Shown here piece after piece: positions 53,763-62,615 of a stretch of DNA of 64,000 nt (the stretch's first letter is position 1; the number at the start of each line of letters is the position of its first letter). This DNA is from Rhizorhabdus phycosphaerae (lineage in GTDB: Bacteria > Pseudomonadota > Alphaproteobacteria > Sphingomonadales > Sphingomonadaceae). The notes under the pieces were generated by a model. That model did not search any database, was not told the DNA's origin, and saw nothing but the letters and a program-made list of their open reading frames with translations. The translations under genes and the position numbers were made by a program. The DNA lies in NCBI RefSeq assembly GCF_011044255.1, contig NZ_CP049107.1:2629501-2693500 (forward strand). Direction: 5' to 3'.

Positions 53763-55306
53763 AGCGCGCCGCGCTCGCCGCCGTCCCAGACCAGCTTCAG
53801 GGTCGGGTCGTTGACCGGCCAATGCTCGCGCGAGGCGTTGATCAGCCAGAGATAATCGAACGCCTGACGCGGGAACAGCGCGAGCGAGCTCTCGATGCTG
53901 CGGGCCCAGCGCGCGCGGCAATGGCGCGGCCGCATCACCTGCGTCGGATCCTCGGCATAGCCCTTGGCCGGGGCATAGGCGATGCTCAGAAGCTGCGCGC
54001 CGGGCATCGTCCACTGCCCGTTGACGAAGGCCTCGCGCCGCACGATCGCCATTGCGCCGAGATGCTCGAGGCGCGGCGATTCCCAGCGCGAAAGGCAGGG
54101 CAGCTCGACGAGGGCGAACACGCGGCTGTGGCGTTCGACATGGTCGAGCGCCTTGAGCTGGCTCTCCTGAAAGTCGGAGAAGGCGGCGAAGCGGTCGGTC
54201 GACTGCCATACCCGCACGCCGAAGATCAGGAGGGCTAGGATCGCGATCGCGTTCAACGCCTTGCGGTTGGTGAAGCGCGGAACGAGGCCGATCACGCCGA
54301 CCGCGATCACATAGGGGGCGAGCCGCATATCGGCATAGGCCGACCCGATCACGATCCGCGGCATCAGCACATAGGCGATCACGAGGACCAGCGTCGCCAC
54401 GCCCAGCGTCCGGCGCATGTCGAAGCCGATCTGCCGCCAGCCGATCGTGGTCAGGCCGAACATCACCAGCAGGATCAGCGCGCTGACCAGCGTGATGTCG
54501 AAATGCATCCAGTGGTTGCGCAGCGACGAGATCAGATAGACGTATTTCGCCTTCCAGTTGAACCAGTCGGTCGTCTGTCCCTGCACATCGCCCGAGCGCC
54601 AGGCGATCATCAGCAGCATCGGCGGCGCGAGCGGCAGGCAGTGAAGGCTGCCCCGCCACAGCGATTCAAAGAAGCTTCGGCCCTCGACGTCGCGCATGCG
54701 CACGATTTCGGCGGCGAAGGCCAGCAGGCCCAGCACGCCCCAGGCAAAGCCGTGCGCCAGCCAGATCAGGCAGCCGAGCGGCAGGAAGATGATCGCGCGC
54801 AGCCGGATCCGGCTCATCCGCGCGAGATAGAGCCACAGCGCGAAGGCGTTGAGCGCCAGCGCCATGGCGAAGACATAGTTGATGAAGCCCCACTGGAAGG
54901 GCCAGCAATAAGCGAAGGGCAGGACGAGCCCGGCGGTCGCCGGCAGCCGGCCATGGACTTCGCGCGCGACCAGCAGCAGGCCGGTGATGGTCAGCGCGGG
55001 TACCGACATCACGATCAGCTTCACGCCCAGTTCGAGCCCGAACAGTTTCGACATCGGGATGATCAGCAGGTCGACGCCGAGATTGCCCATCAGCGCCCAG
55101 CGGAAGCGGTAATATTCGGTGAGAAGCGGAGAGGCGGGATCGGCGAGTTCGACCCGGTAACGGCCCATATGGCCCATCAGGTCCACCAGCGGCGGCACCG
55201 GCGGGTGGATGAGCGGCACCACCGACAGCAGCGCCACGAGGACGATGTACCAGCTGCTCGTCCACCAGCCGGACGGAGGCGTTACAGGTGGAGTGGACCG
55301 AAACAT
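53690..55306 (-). CDS. Polytopic membrane protein, probable GT-C-like, unknown function
   Basis: 538 residues with about ten to twelve transmembrane helices. The N-terminal HPPVPPLVDLMGHMGRYRVEL loop puts Asp and His residues on the first extracellular loop, like GT-C enzymes, and a long soluble C-terminal domain starts after about residue 395. It is not obviously homologous to the two paralogues next to it beyond topology. The start is ATG 55306 (MFRSTPPVTP). The gene end overlaps the methyltransferase by 73 bp, and paralogue B lies upstream on the same strand. Confidence 0.7.
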   Translation of the reverse strand: MFRSTPPVTPPSGWWTSSWYIVLVALLSVVPLIHPPVPPLVDLMGHMGRYRVELADPASPLLTEYYRFRWALMGNLGVDLLIIPMSKLFGLELGVKLIVMSVPALTITGLLLVAREVHGRLPATAGLVLPFAYCWPFQWGFINYVFAMALALNAFALWLYLARMSRIRLRAIIFLPLGCLIWLAHGFAWGVLGLLAFAAEIVRMRDVEGRSFFESLWRGSLHCLPLAPPMLLMIAWRSGDVQGQTTDWFNWKAKYVYLISSLRNHWMHFDITLVSALILLVMFGLTTIGWRQIGFDMRRTLGVATLVLVIAYVLMPRIVIGSAYADMRLAPYVIAVGVIGLVPRFTNRKALNAIAILALLIFGVRVWQSTDRFAAFSDFQESQLKALDHVERHSRVFALVELPCLSRWESPRLEHLGAMAIVRREAFVNGQWTMPGAQLLSIAYAPAKGYAEDPTQVMRPRHCRARWARSIESSLALFPRQAFDYLWLINASREHWPVNDPTLKLVWDGGERGALYRIVGAATIAMDTPKGMLKLATQ

Positions 55307-55378
55307 CGCGATCCGCGCCTTATGTCGCGCCGCGGGCGACGGCAAGGGGCAGCGTGGTGCGAGTGCCGGCAACGCGCC

Positions 55379-57187
55379 TCAGTCGGTGCGCCGCCAAAGC
55401 TTGAGCGTGCTGCCGGGAAGCGGCACGGGGCGGAGCCAGGAGGGCGCGCGCCCCGCCAGCAGCATTGCCATCAATCCATTGGGTGACGCTTTCGCATAGA
55501 TTCCGGCCTCGCTGCCCGCCGGGTCGATCAGCAACAAGGTCATCGACCGCTCGATCATCAGACGGTGTGCGGCTTCGGGCGGTTGCGTGAAGGCGTCGAT
55601 GACCCGGCGCATGGCGGGGGCCCCGCGGTGGTGGCCGCTCGCAGCATAGCTGTGCCGCGTCAGAAGGAGCAGGCGCGGGGTCAGGTCGAGGCCAGTCAGG
55701 ATTCGGCTGGGCGGCAGTTGCGCCAGGACCGACAGGCCGGAGCAGGGCGCGAAGCAGGTTCGGCTTGGCGTAGCATGCGCTACATCGGGTTTCTCGGTCG
55801 GCCGGCCCCGGAGCATCAGCAGGCTTTCCCCAGCGACCATGGCCCCGATCGGCGACAGCGCCATGATCGAGAGCGCGCTGCCGGCGATGCGGACAAAGGA
55901 CAGGCCGTGCCGCCCGACCCGATCGAGCGCCTGTCCCAGCAGCCATGCCGCACCGGGCAAGGCGCAGGCCTGTGCGAAGCCGCCCGTCCGCTGGACGAGC
56001 ATCGACAGCAGGAACGAGCCCACGGCCAGCGCCATCATCGTTGCCCAGTCCCGCGCGGGGGTATCCGCTTGCCGTGCAGCACGCCAGGCAAGCAGGCTGC
56101 CCGTCAGGCCCACCAGCGGGAACAGCAACAACAGCATCGCGTTGCCCGCCGCCTGCCGCCAGATGGGCAGGCCTTCGGGGACATTTTCGTACCAGAAGCG
56201 GTGCACCACCCGATCGAGCTGGCCGAAAGGGCCGGACAGGCAAATGGGGGCCGTCATCATCAGCAGGGCCGCGCCCACCGCTGCTGCTGCGGCGAGGAGT
56301 GAAAGCTTGGCCATGGGGCCTTTTTCATCCAGTCGCCGCGCACCGAGCCCTGCCAGGAGCGGGGTCGCCGCCAGTGGTCCAAGCCAGGCGGGGCTCATCG
56401 CGTCGCACCATGGACGCGACCAGGCGGCCGGATCATGTGTTGCAGCGAACAGTGCCAGCGTGCCGGCGCCCAGCGCGGTAGCGAAACCGCGAAAGCGGCT
56501 GCCATCCTCGCCCATTATCCAGCGCAGTGCGAGCAGCAGGCCCAGCAGCCCGGCCATGGGCAGCGCTTCGAGCGACACGGCAAGCCAGAGCGCGGCAGCG
56601 ATCCCCGACAGCGCTCCGCCGCGCGCCGGTCTCGGATCGAAGGCGGCAGCGATGGCAGTCATGCCCAGCATCGTCTGCCAGCCATGATGGTCGATCCGCA
56701 GTGGCAGCAGGTGGAACAGCATCAGCGGTGCCGTCGTGCCCAGCATGGCAGCGAGCAGGGCGGTGCGGCGGTCGGCCAGTCGGGCGGTGAGGAGGGCGAT
56801 CGCACCCAGCAGTCCGCCCAATGTGACGAGCGGTACGACGACCGAAGCGAGCCGTTCCGCAGCATCGATCCCGATCAGCGGCTGGGTCAGCAGGATGATC
56901 GCCGCCAGCGGCAGGTCGACGAGCCGCGACCAGTGCATCGGCACGCCCCCGGGCGGATCGATCCGATATTGGGTGACGTCGAAAAAGCTCTGCCCGCCGA
57001 GCCAGTCGCGGACCTGCTGGAGCCGCAGATAATCGTCGGGATCCCACATTTCGAGCGGACCGACGTGCGGCCAGGCCATGGCCGTGAGAATCGAACAGGC
57101 CAGCAGCCAAAGCGCGGTCACGCCAAGAATCAGCCTCGATCGCGTCAGGGCATCCTTCGCCCCGTCACCATCCGCGAGGGCCGACAT
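55379..57187 (-). CDS. GT-C-like polytopic membrane protein, paralogue B
   Basis: 602 residues, paralogue of the protein at 49540-51354 over its full length: DPDDYLRLQQVRDWLGGQ and QYRIDPPGGVPMHWSRLVDLP in the first loop, then PLRIDHHGWQ, and a C-terminal domain ending LRPVPLPGSTLKLWRR (A ends LQPVELP...LWKR). About ten to eleven transmembrane helices. Start chosen at ATG 57187 (MSALADGDGA). It lies 17 bp after the UGM-like gene on the same strand and is probably in one unit with it and the 538-residue protein. Confidence 0.75.
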   Translation of the reverse strand: MSALADGDGAKDALTRSRLILGVTALWLLACSILTAMAWPHVGPLEMWDPDDYLRLQQVRDWLGGQSFFDVTQYRIDPPGGVPMHWSRLVDLPLAAIILLTQPLIGIDAAERLASVVVPLVTLGGLLGAIALLTARLADRRTALLAAMLGTTAPLMLFHLLPLRIDHHGWQTMLGMTAIAAAFDPRPARGGALSGIAAALWLAVSLEALPMAGLLGLLLALRWIMGEDGSRFRGFATALGAGTLALFAATHDPAAWSRPWCDAMSPAWLGPLAATPLLAGLGARRLDEKGPMAKLSLLAAAAAVGAALLMMTAPICLSGPFGQLDRVVHRFWYENVPEGLPIWRQAAGNAMLLLLFPLVGLTGSLLAWRAARQADTPARDWATMMALAVGSFLLSMLVQRTGGFAQACALPGAAWLLGQALDRVGRHGLSFVRIAGSALSIMALSPIGAMVAGESLLMLRGRPTEKPDVAHATPSRTCFAPCSGLSVLAQLPPSRILTGLDLTPRLLLLTRHSYAASGHHRGAPAMRRVIDAFTQPPEAAHRLMIERSMTLLLIDPAGSEAGIYAKASPNGLMAMLLAGRAPSWLRPVPLPGSTLKLWRRTD

Positions 57188-57203
57188 GGCGGTGCGGCCG
57201 CGA

Positions 57204-58754
57204 TCAGGCGGCCTTGCGGCCGGCAAGACGTGTGGGCACCTGCCGTTCCGAACCGAGCGCGGCCTTCACGCCGGCCGCATCCGCCAGAGCCTCCTCGCCC
57301 TCGCGTCCGGCCTCGTGATATTCGGCATCCTCGTTGACCGACCACACGTCATGACGGCGTGTGCCGGCGGCGATGTTCCGCGCGGTCAGCATCGCCGTCA
57401 TCATCGCATGGTCCTGATTATTGTAGCGATGCATGCCGTTGCGGCCGACGAAGTGCAACGTCGGATAGCGGCTCTCCAGTTCGGTGCGAACGGCCGCGAC
57501 ATTGTCGGCATAGGCATCGTCATAGACTGGATAGGCCTTCTCCTGGCGTACCACTGCGCCCCCGACGACCTGCTGCGGTTCGCACAGGCCCAGTTCGGCC
57601 AGCTCGCGCTTCGCCAGTTCGACCAGTGCCTCGTCGGACGAGGACCAAAGGCCGTCGCCTTCGAAGCAGAAATATTCGAGGCCGACGCAGGCGAGCGCAG
57701 GGTCGGGCACCATCTCGGGCGACCAGCTGCGGAAATTCTGGATGCGGCCGACCTTCACCCGGTCGTCATGAATGTAGATCCAGTTGTCGGGGAACAGATC
57801 CTCGGACCGGATCATCAGAGCCACCGTCAGGAAGTCGCGATAGTTCAGCGACATTGCCTGCGGCAGGCTCTCGGGCAGCGGGTGGAGGCGCGTGGCGAGC
57901 TCGCGCATCGGGGCCGAGCTGATCACATGGTCGGCGGTCATCAGGCTCAGTCGTCCGGCTTCGTCCATGGCGGCGATGCGCCAGAGGCCGGCGGTCTCGT
58001 CCCAGGACAGCTGGTGCAGCCTGTGCCCCATCAACAGGCAATTGCCCTGCTCCAGGATGCGGTCGCGCGCGGCGTCCCACATCATGCCCGGGCCCTTGCG
58101 CGGATAGCGGAAGCTTTCGAGGAGCGTCTTCGCCTGCATCCCATCATTCGGTCTGCGGTTCAGGCCCAGCGAGCGGCGGATGCCGTCGAGCACGGCCTTG
58201 CCGAGGCTCAGGCCCTTGATGCGTTGCGCCGCCCAGTCGGCCGACATCTCGCTGCAGGGCATGCCCCAGACCTTCTCGGTGTAGGTCTTGAAGAAGATGC
58301 CGAACAGCCGCGAACCGAACTGGTTCACCACCCATTGCTCGAAGCTGCGCACCTCGCGGTGCGGAAACAGTTTCCAGCGGAAGAAGCTCGCCATGCACAA
58401 GGTCGACTGGATCAGGCCCAGATTGCGCAGCGCCTCGAATGCGCGCAGCGGATAGCTGTAGAATTTGCCGCGATAGAAGATGCGGCTCATCCGCGGCCGC
58501 TCGATGAAGTCGTCGGGCAGCAGTTCGTTCCAGAGGTCCACCACTTCGCGCGACTTGGAAAAGAAGCGGTGGCCGCCGATGTCGAAGCGAAAGCCGCGAT
58601 GCTCGACGGTGCGGCTGATCCCGCCCACCTGATGCGGATCCTTTTCGACGAGGGTAACGGTGAAGCCCTGCTTGCCGAGCAGATAGCCCGCCGTCAGGCC
58701 CGCCGGCCCCGCTCCTATGATCGCGACGTCGACATGATTGGTGGCGCGGGCCAT
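57204..58754 (-). CDS. UDP-galactopyranose-mutase-like FAD oxidoreductase
   Basis: 516-residue flavoprotein. The dinucleotide-binding motif is VAIIGAGPAGLTAGYLLGKQG at residues 10-30 (quoted in two pieces: VAIIGAGPAG, LTAGYLLGKQ), followed by VGGISRTVEHRGFRFDIGGH, the UGM/protoporphyrinogen-type substrate signature, and a C-terminal GRNGMHRYNNQDHAMMTA loop where the second FAD contact lies. It is probably a UDP-sugar mutase or amine-oxidase-family enzyme, feeding the adjacent glycosyltransferase genes. The start is ATG 58754. Confidence 0.82.
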   Translation of the reverse strand: MARATNHVDVAIIGAGPAGLTAGYLLGKQGFTVTLVEKDPHQVGGISRTVEHRGFRFDIGGHRFFSKSREVVDLWNELLPDDFIERPRMSRIFYRGKFYSYPLRAFEALRNLGLIQSTLCMASFFRWKLFPHREVRSFEQWVVNQFGSRLFGIFFKTYTEKVWGMPCSEMSADWAAQRIKGLSLGKAVLDGIRRSLGLNRRPNDGMQAKTLLESFRYPRKGPGMMWDAARDRILEQGNCLLMGHRLHQLSWDETAGLWRIAAMDEAGRLSLMTADHVISSAPMRELATRLHPLPESLPQAMSLNYRDFLTVALMIRSEDLFPDNWIYIHDDRVKVGRIQNFRSWSPEMVPDPALACVGLEYFCFEGDGLWSSSDEALVELAKRELAELGLCEPQQVVGGAVVRQEKAYPVYDDAYADNVAAVRTELESRYPTLHFVGRNGMHRYNNQDHAMMTAMLTARNIAAGTRRHDVWSVNEDAEYHEAGREGEEALADAAGVKAALGSERQVPTRLAGRKAA

Positions 58755-58950
58755 CGTCTATCCCCAGCTTCGGTTCGCCCGGTCATGCCCGCAACGGGTT
58801 AGAGGATGGTTAATGATCGGTTTTCGGGATGGTCGTTCCGCAAGTAGTATCCGCAAAGCGAATTCCCCGTGCACAGCCGCAACGCCAACCAGGGATTAAC
58901 GACCGTTAGGCATAAGGGGCCTGCTCTCGGACAGCGGATGGAACACCGCG

Positions 58951-60753
58951 ATGCTCAGCACACAAGTCTCGTCGGCACGTCGTCTCCTGGTCGCCCTGGT
59001 CATCGGCGCCCTGCTCCTGATCGGCGTCGTCATCGCGCAAATCCGACTCGGCGGGCCGATGTCGCGCGCCAATTCGCTGCAGGACGAGATGCTGGCGGAT
59101 ATCCTGCCGCCGCCCGCCTTCGTGGTGGAGCCCTATCTGGTCGCCACGCTCATGGCGGACGATCCCGTGGATACAAGGGAGCAGCTGTCTCGCCTCTCCA
59201 CGCTGCGCGCCGAGTTCCTGGCCCGGAAGGCCTATTGGCACGACGCGCCCGTGCCGGAGGAACTGCGTCCGGCGCTCGACGAAACGATTCGCAGGGCCGA
59301 CCTTTTCTGGATGGCGGTGGACCGCCAGTTCCTGCCTGCCTTGGCCCGCCGCGACAGCGCCGCCCTCATCGCCTTGCAGAAGGGGCCGCTCACCGAGGCC
59401 TATCGACGGCAGAATGCGGAGGTTCTGCGGCTGGTCGATCTGTCCAAGACATACCGGGCTGCCAGCGATCGGCGGCATGGCATCATTGTGGCCCTTGCGC
59501 TGCTTGTCGTCGCACTTCTCTCCGGAGCGGTCATCATCGCCATTCTGCGCGCTTCCGGCTTTGTCCAGAACCGGATCATCGACCCGATCAACGATGCCGC
59601 CCAGGCGATGCGGATGATGGCAGGCGGCGACTTCGGCGTGACGATGGATGCCTATCTCGATCGGGGCGACGAGATCGGTATCATGGCCGAGGCGACCGAG
59701 GGATTTCGCACGTCCGGCCTGGACCGGCGCCGGGCCGAGCAGGAACGCGCGGTCGTCGTCGATTCGCTGTCCGTGGGGCTCTCGCACCTCGCCCGACGCG
59801 ACCTCGAGCATAAGCTCTCCGAGCCTTTCCCCGTCGAATATGAGGAATTGCGGCACAATTATAACCGGGCGGTCGATGGGCTGGCCGAGGCGATGCGGGC
59901 GGTAAGGGCCGGCGCCTCGTCGGTGATGCGCAACCTGTCGGAACTCAGCACCGCCTCCAGCGATCTCGCCAACCGCAACGAGCGGCAGGCGACGAGCCTC
60001 GCGGAGACGGCCTCGACCATGGAGCAGTTGAGCGGCAATGTCCGCCAGACGGCGGTCAGCGCGGCGACAGCGCAGAGCAGCGTGACACTGGCGTGCGCAA
60101 AGGTCGACGAGGGGGAGGCCGTCGTCGGCAGTGCGATCGAGGCGATGAGCGCGATCGAATCGTCCTCCCGACAGATCGCCGCGATCGCCGAGATGATCGA
60201 CGGAATCGCCTTCCAGACCAATCTCCTAGCGCTGAATGCCGGGGTCGAAGCGGCGCGGGCGGGCAGTGCCGGTGCCGGCTTCGCCGTGGTCGCGAACGAG
60301 GTTCGTGCCCTGGCGCAACGCTCGGCCGATGCCGCCAGCAAGGTGAAGATATTGATCGATACCGGCTCGGAGCATGTTGGGCGTGGCGTCGAATTGGTCG
60401 GCGAGACCGGCGTACGCCTGAAGAATATCGAGGATCAGATGACCGCGATCCGGCGGCTCGTGTCCGAGATCGCCGACGCCGCGGACGAGCAGGCCAGCCA
60501 TCTCCAGCATCTGACCCAGGGCATGCAGCTGATGGACCAGATGACCCAGCAGAACGCCGCGATGGTGGAACAGTCCACGGCCGCCACGACCAGCCTTGCC
60601 GGCGACGCGACCGCGCTCAAGGAACTAGTCTCGACGTTCCGGACCCGCAATGTCGAGACCCGCCCGCTGACCGGGGCGCATCCCGCCGCAGCCCGGCAGG
60701 AGGCGATCCCAAGGTCCGATGATCCCGATCTGGCCTTCGCGCTCGCCAGCTAA
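58951..60753 (+). CDS. Methyl-accepting chemotaxis protein
   Basis: 600-residue chemoreceptor. Signal/TM1 at about residues 8-30, a periplasmic sensor of about 150 residues (LARKAYWHDAPVPEEL region), TM2 near 175-198, one or two HAMP-like modules (to about 330), and the signalling domain with the hairpin tip FQTNLLALNAGVEAARAG at about 422-439, followed by EVRALAQRSADAA. No C-terminal CheB/CheR pentapeptide is seen (ends FALAS). Alphaproteobacterial cognates usually signal to a CheA; none is in the window. Confidence 0.92.
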   Translation: MLSTQVSSARRLLVALVIGALLLIGVVIAQIRLGGPMSRANSLQDEMLADILPPPAFVVEPYLVATLMADDPVDTREQLSRLSTLRAEFLARKAYWHDAPVPEELRPALDETIRRADLFWMAVDRQFLPALARRDSAALIALQKGPLTEAYRRQNAEVLRLVDLSKTYRAASDRRHGIIVALALLVVALLSGAVIIAILRASGFVQNRIIDPINDAAQAMRMMAGGDFGVTMDAYLDRGDEIGIMAEATEGFRTSGLDRRRAEQERAVVVDSLSVGLSHLARRDLEHKLSEPFPVEYEELRHNYNRAVDGLAEAMRAVRAGASSVMRNLSELSTASSDLANRNERQATSLAETASTMEQLSGNVRQTAVSAATAQSSVTLACAKVDEGEAVVGSAIEAMSAIESSSRQIAAIAEMIDGIAFQTNLLALNAGVEAARAGSAGAGFAVVANEVRALAQRSADAASKVKILIDTGSEHVGRGVELVGETGVRLKNIEDQMTAIRRLVSEIADAADEQASHLQHLTQGMQLMDQMTQQNAAMVEQSTAATTSLAGDATALKELVSTFRTRNVETRPLTGAHPAAARQEAIPRSDDPDLAFALAS

Positions 60754-60767
60754 TCCGTGTTGCGGGG

Positions 60768-62411
60768 TCAGCCGACTCCGGTCGGCCCGTCCATGACGAT
60801 TCGCACCTTGGTCGCGAGCTCCGAGCGCCGATAGGGCTTGTTGAGGATATCGAACTCGTCGGCCCTGACGTCGATCCGCTCCATGGCAGTCTCGGCATAG
60901 CCGGTGGTCAGCAGGACCTTGATGTGTTGACGCCGGCGCCGCGCTTCGCGGGCCAGCTGAACCCCGTTGAGCCGTCCCGGCATGATCAGGTCGGTGAACA
61001 GCATGTCGATGTCCTCGGTGCCCTCGAGGATCTGAAGTGCCTCCACCCCGTTGGACGCGCGCAAAATCTGGTAGCCGAACTCCTCCAGTACGTCCTGAGC
61101 ATAGGCCGCCACGTCGGACTGGTCCTCGACCAGCAGGATCGTTTCGGCGCCGCGTGACCGCTCGCCGCGCCGCGCTGGCCGGGTACCCTCGGGCTCGACA
61201 GGCCCGTCCTCGCAGGGGAAGAGAAGCCGAACCTTGGTGCCGGAGCCTTCGTCCGACTCGACGAGCAGGGCGCCGCCCGACTGGCGCGCGAAACCGTAGA
61301 CCATCGACAGGCCGAGCCCGGTTCCCTTGCCCTGCTCCTTGGTGGTGAAGAACGGCTCGGTCACCCGCTCGAGGATATCGGGGCTCATGCCGGTGCCGGT
61401 GTCGCTGATCGTCACCTGCGCATAATGGCCCGGCGGCAGCTGGGCCAGCGTGACGCTGCCGTCGCGGATGGCCACTGTCGCCGTCTCGATGGAAATCTTA
61501 CCGCCAGCCGGCATGGCGTCGCGCGCATTGATCACGACGTTCAATAGCGCCAGCTCGGCCTGGGTGGTGTCGATGCGCGCGTTGCAAGCATGGTCGGACA
61601 GCCGGCGTTCGACCGAGATCTGGTCGGGCAGCGTGCGCTCGATGACGGGCATCAGCTGCTCGATCATCTCGTTGACGTTGATGATCCTGCCCTCGAGGCG
61701 CTGCTTGCGCGCGAAGGCGAGCATCTGCTGGGTGAGCGAACTACCGCGTTCGGCCGCCTGCGAAATGGCCTCCACCTGACGGCGCGCCCTGGAAAAGTCG
61801 AAGCCGTCGGGCTGTTCGAGCCGGTTCTTCAATATGTCGGAGAAGCCCTGGATGACCGTCAGCAGATTGTTGAAGTCATGCGCGATCCCGCCGCTGAGCT
61901 GGCCGATCGCCTCCATCTTCTGCGCCTGCCGCAGCGCATCCTCGGCGTCGCGACGACGGCTGACGTCGAGTTGCGAGCCGAAATAGTAGATGAGCTTGCC
62001 GTCGCGGTCGAACACGGGCGACACGAACAGCGCGTTCCAGAAGCTCGCGCCGCTCTTCTTGTAGTTGAGAATTTCGACGGCGGTTTCACGGCGTTCGGCG
62101 ATCGCGCGGCGTACTTCGGCGACGGTATCCCGATCGGTGTCCGGGCCCTGCATCAGCCGGCAATTTTTCCCAAGCAACTCCTCCGGCGTGTAGCCGGTCA
62201 TGTTGAGGAAGGCCGGGTTGGCGAAGACGATCGGATGGTCCGGCGCATGCGGGTCGGTGACGATCATCGGCATGCGCGTCGCCCGCACGGCGGCGAAGAA
62301 GATCGCGTTATGCTCGTCGCGCATGTCCGGATTGGCGCCCGCGCTCTGCAGCGGGGCAGGGCTGCCGGGGGGCATGTCCGAACGATCGTGCGTCACATAT
62401 CCTCGCTGCAT
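60768..62411 (-). CDS. LOV-domain hybrid histidine kinase
   Basis: 547-residue photosensory kinase. The N-terminal LOV/PAS domain carries [17 protein letters not shown] at about residues 82-98, the Cys-containing motif that forms the flavin adduct in blue light (GxNCRFLQ with Leu-Met here). A HisKA domain follows ([15 protein letters not shown]), a HATPase domain with [15 protein letters not shown], and a C-terminal receiver ([13 protein letters not shown], phosphoacceptor Asp in LFTDLIMPG). The start at 62411 has shorter alternatives at 62375 and 62324. It is convergent with the chemoreceptor gene, 14 bp away. Confidence 0.88.
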   Translation of the reverse strand: MQRGYVTHDRSDMPPGSPAPLQSAGANPDMRDEHNAIFFAAVRATRMPMIVTDPHAPDHPIVFANPAFLNMTGYTPEELLGKNCRLMQGPDTDRDTVAEVRRAIAERRETAVEILNYKKSGASFWNALFVSPVFDRDGKLIYYFGSQLDVSRRRDAEDALRQAQKMEAIGQLSGGIAHDFNNLLTVIQGFSDILKNRLEQPDGFDFSRARRQVEAISQAAERGSSLTQQMLAFARKQRLEGRIINVNEMIEQLMPVIERTLPDQISVERRLSDHACNARIDTTQAELALLNVVINARDAMPAGGKISIETATVAIRDGSVTLAQLPPGHYAQVTISDTGTGMSPDILERVTEPFFTTKEQGKGTGLGLSMVYGFARQSGGALLVESDEGSGTKVRLLFPCEDGPVEPEGTRPARRGERSRGAETILLVEDQSDVAAYAQDVLEEFGYQILRASNGVEALQILEGTEDIDMLFTDLIMPGRLNGVQLAREARRRRQHIKVLLTTGYAETAMERIDVRADEFDILNKPYRRSELATKVRIVMDGPTGVG

Positions 62412-62615
62412 AACAAGGCCATAAGGGCTGGCGCGGTCTGAACGCGCGATCGCGGCGTTGGTTCAGCGCCTTGTCCTGCCCAAAGGAACAGTTAGTGTCT
62501 CGGCACGGCACGGCCGGAACCCGCCGGCGGCGCGGCCGGTTCAGCCGTCGTCCCCGACCGAGGGAGGGGCTCTCTCATGCGGCGGTCTGCCGCCCGACGA
62601 AGGACCAGGTTCGAC

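Noticed and set aside
49540-57187. Calling the large polytopic proteins AcrB/AcrD/AcrF RND transporters
   Set aside because: There are no RND repeats, no paired 6-helix halves and no charged intramembrane Asp pair; the first-loop acid motifs fit GT-C-like proteins better.
58896-58909. TTAACGACCGTTAG upstream of the chemoreceptor as a possible CtrA site
   Set aside because: It deviates from TTAA-N7-TTAA spacing, and without more sites or expression data it is not supportable.
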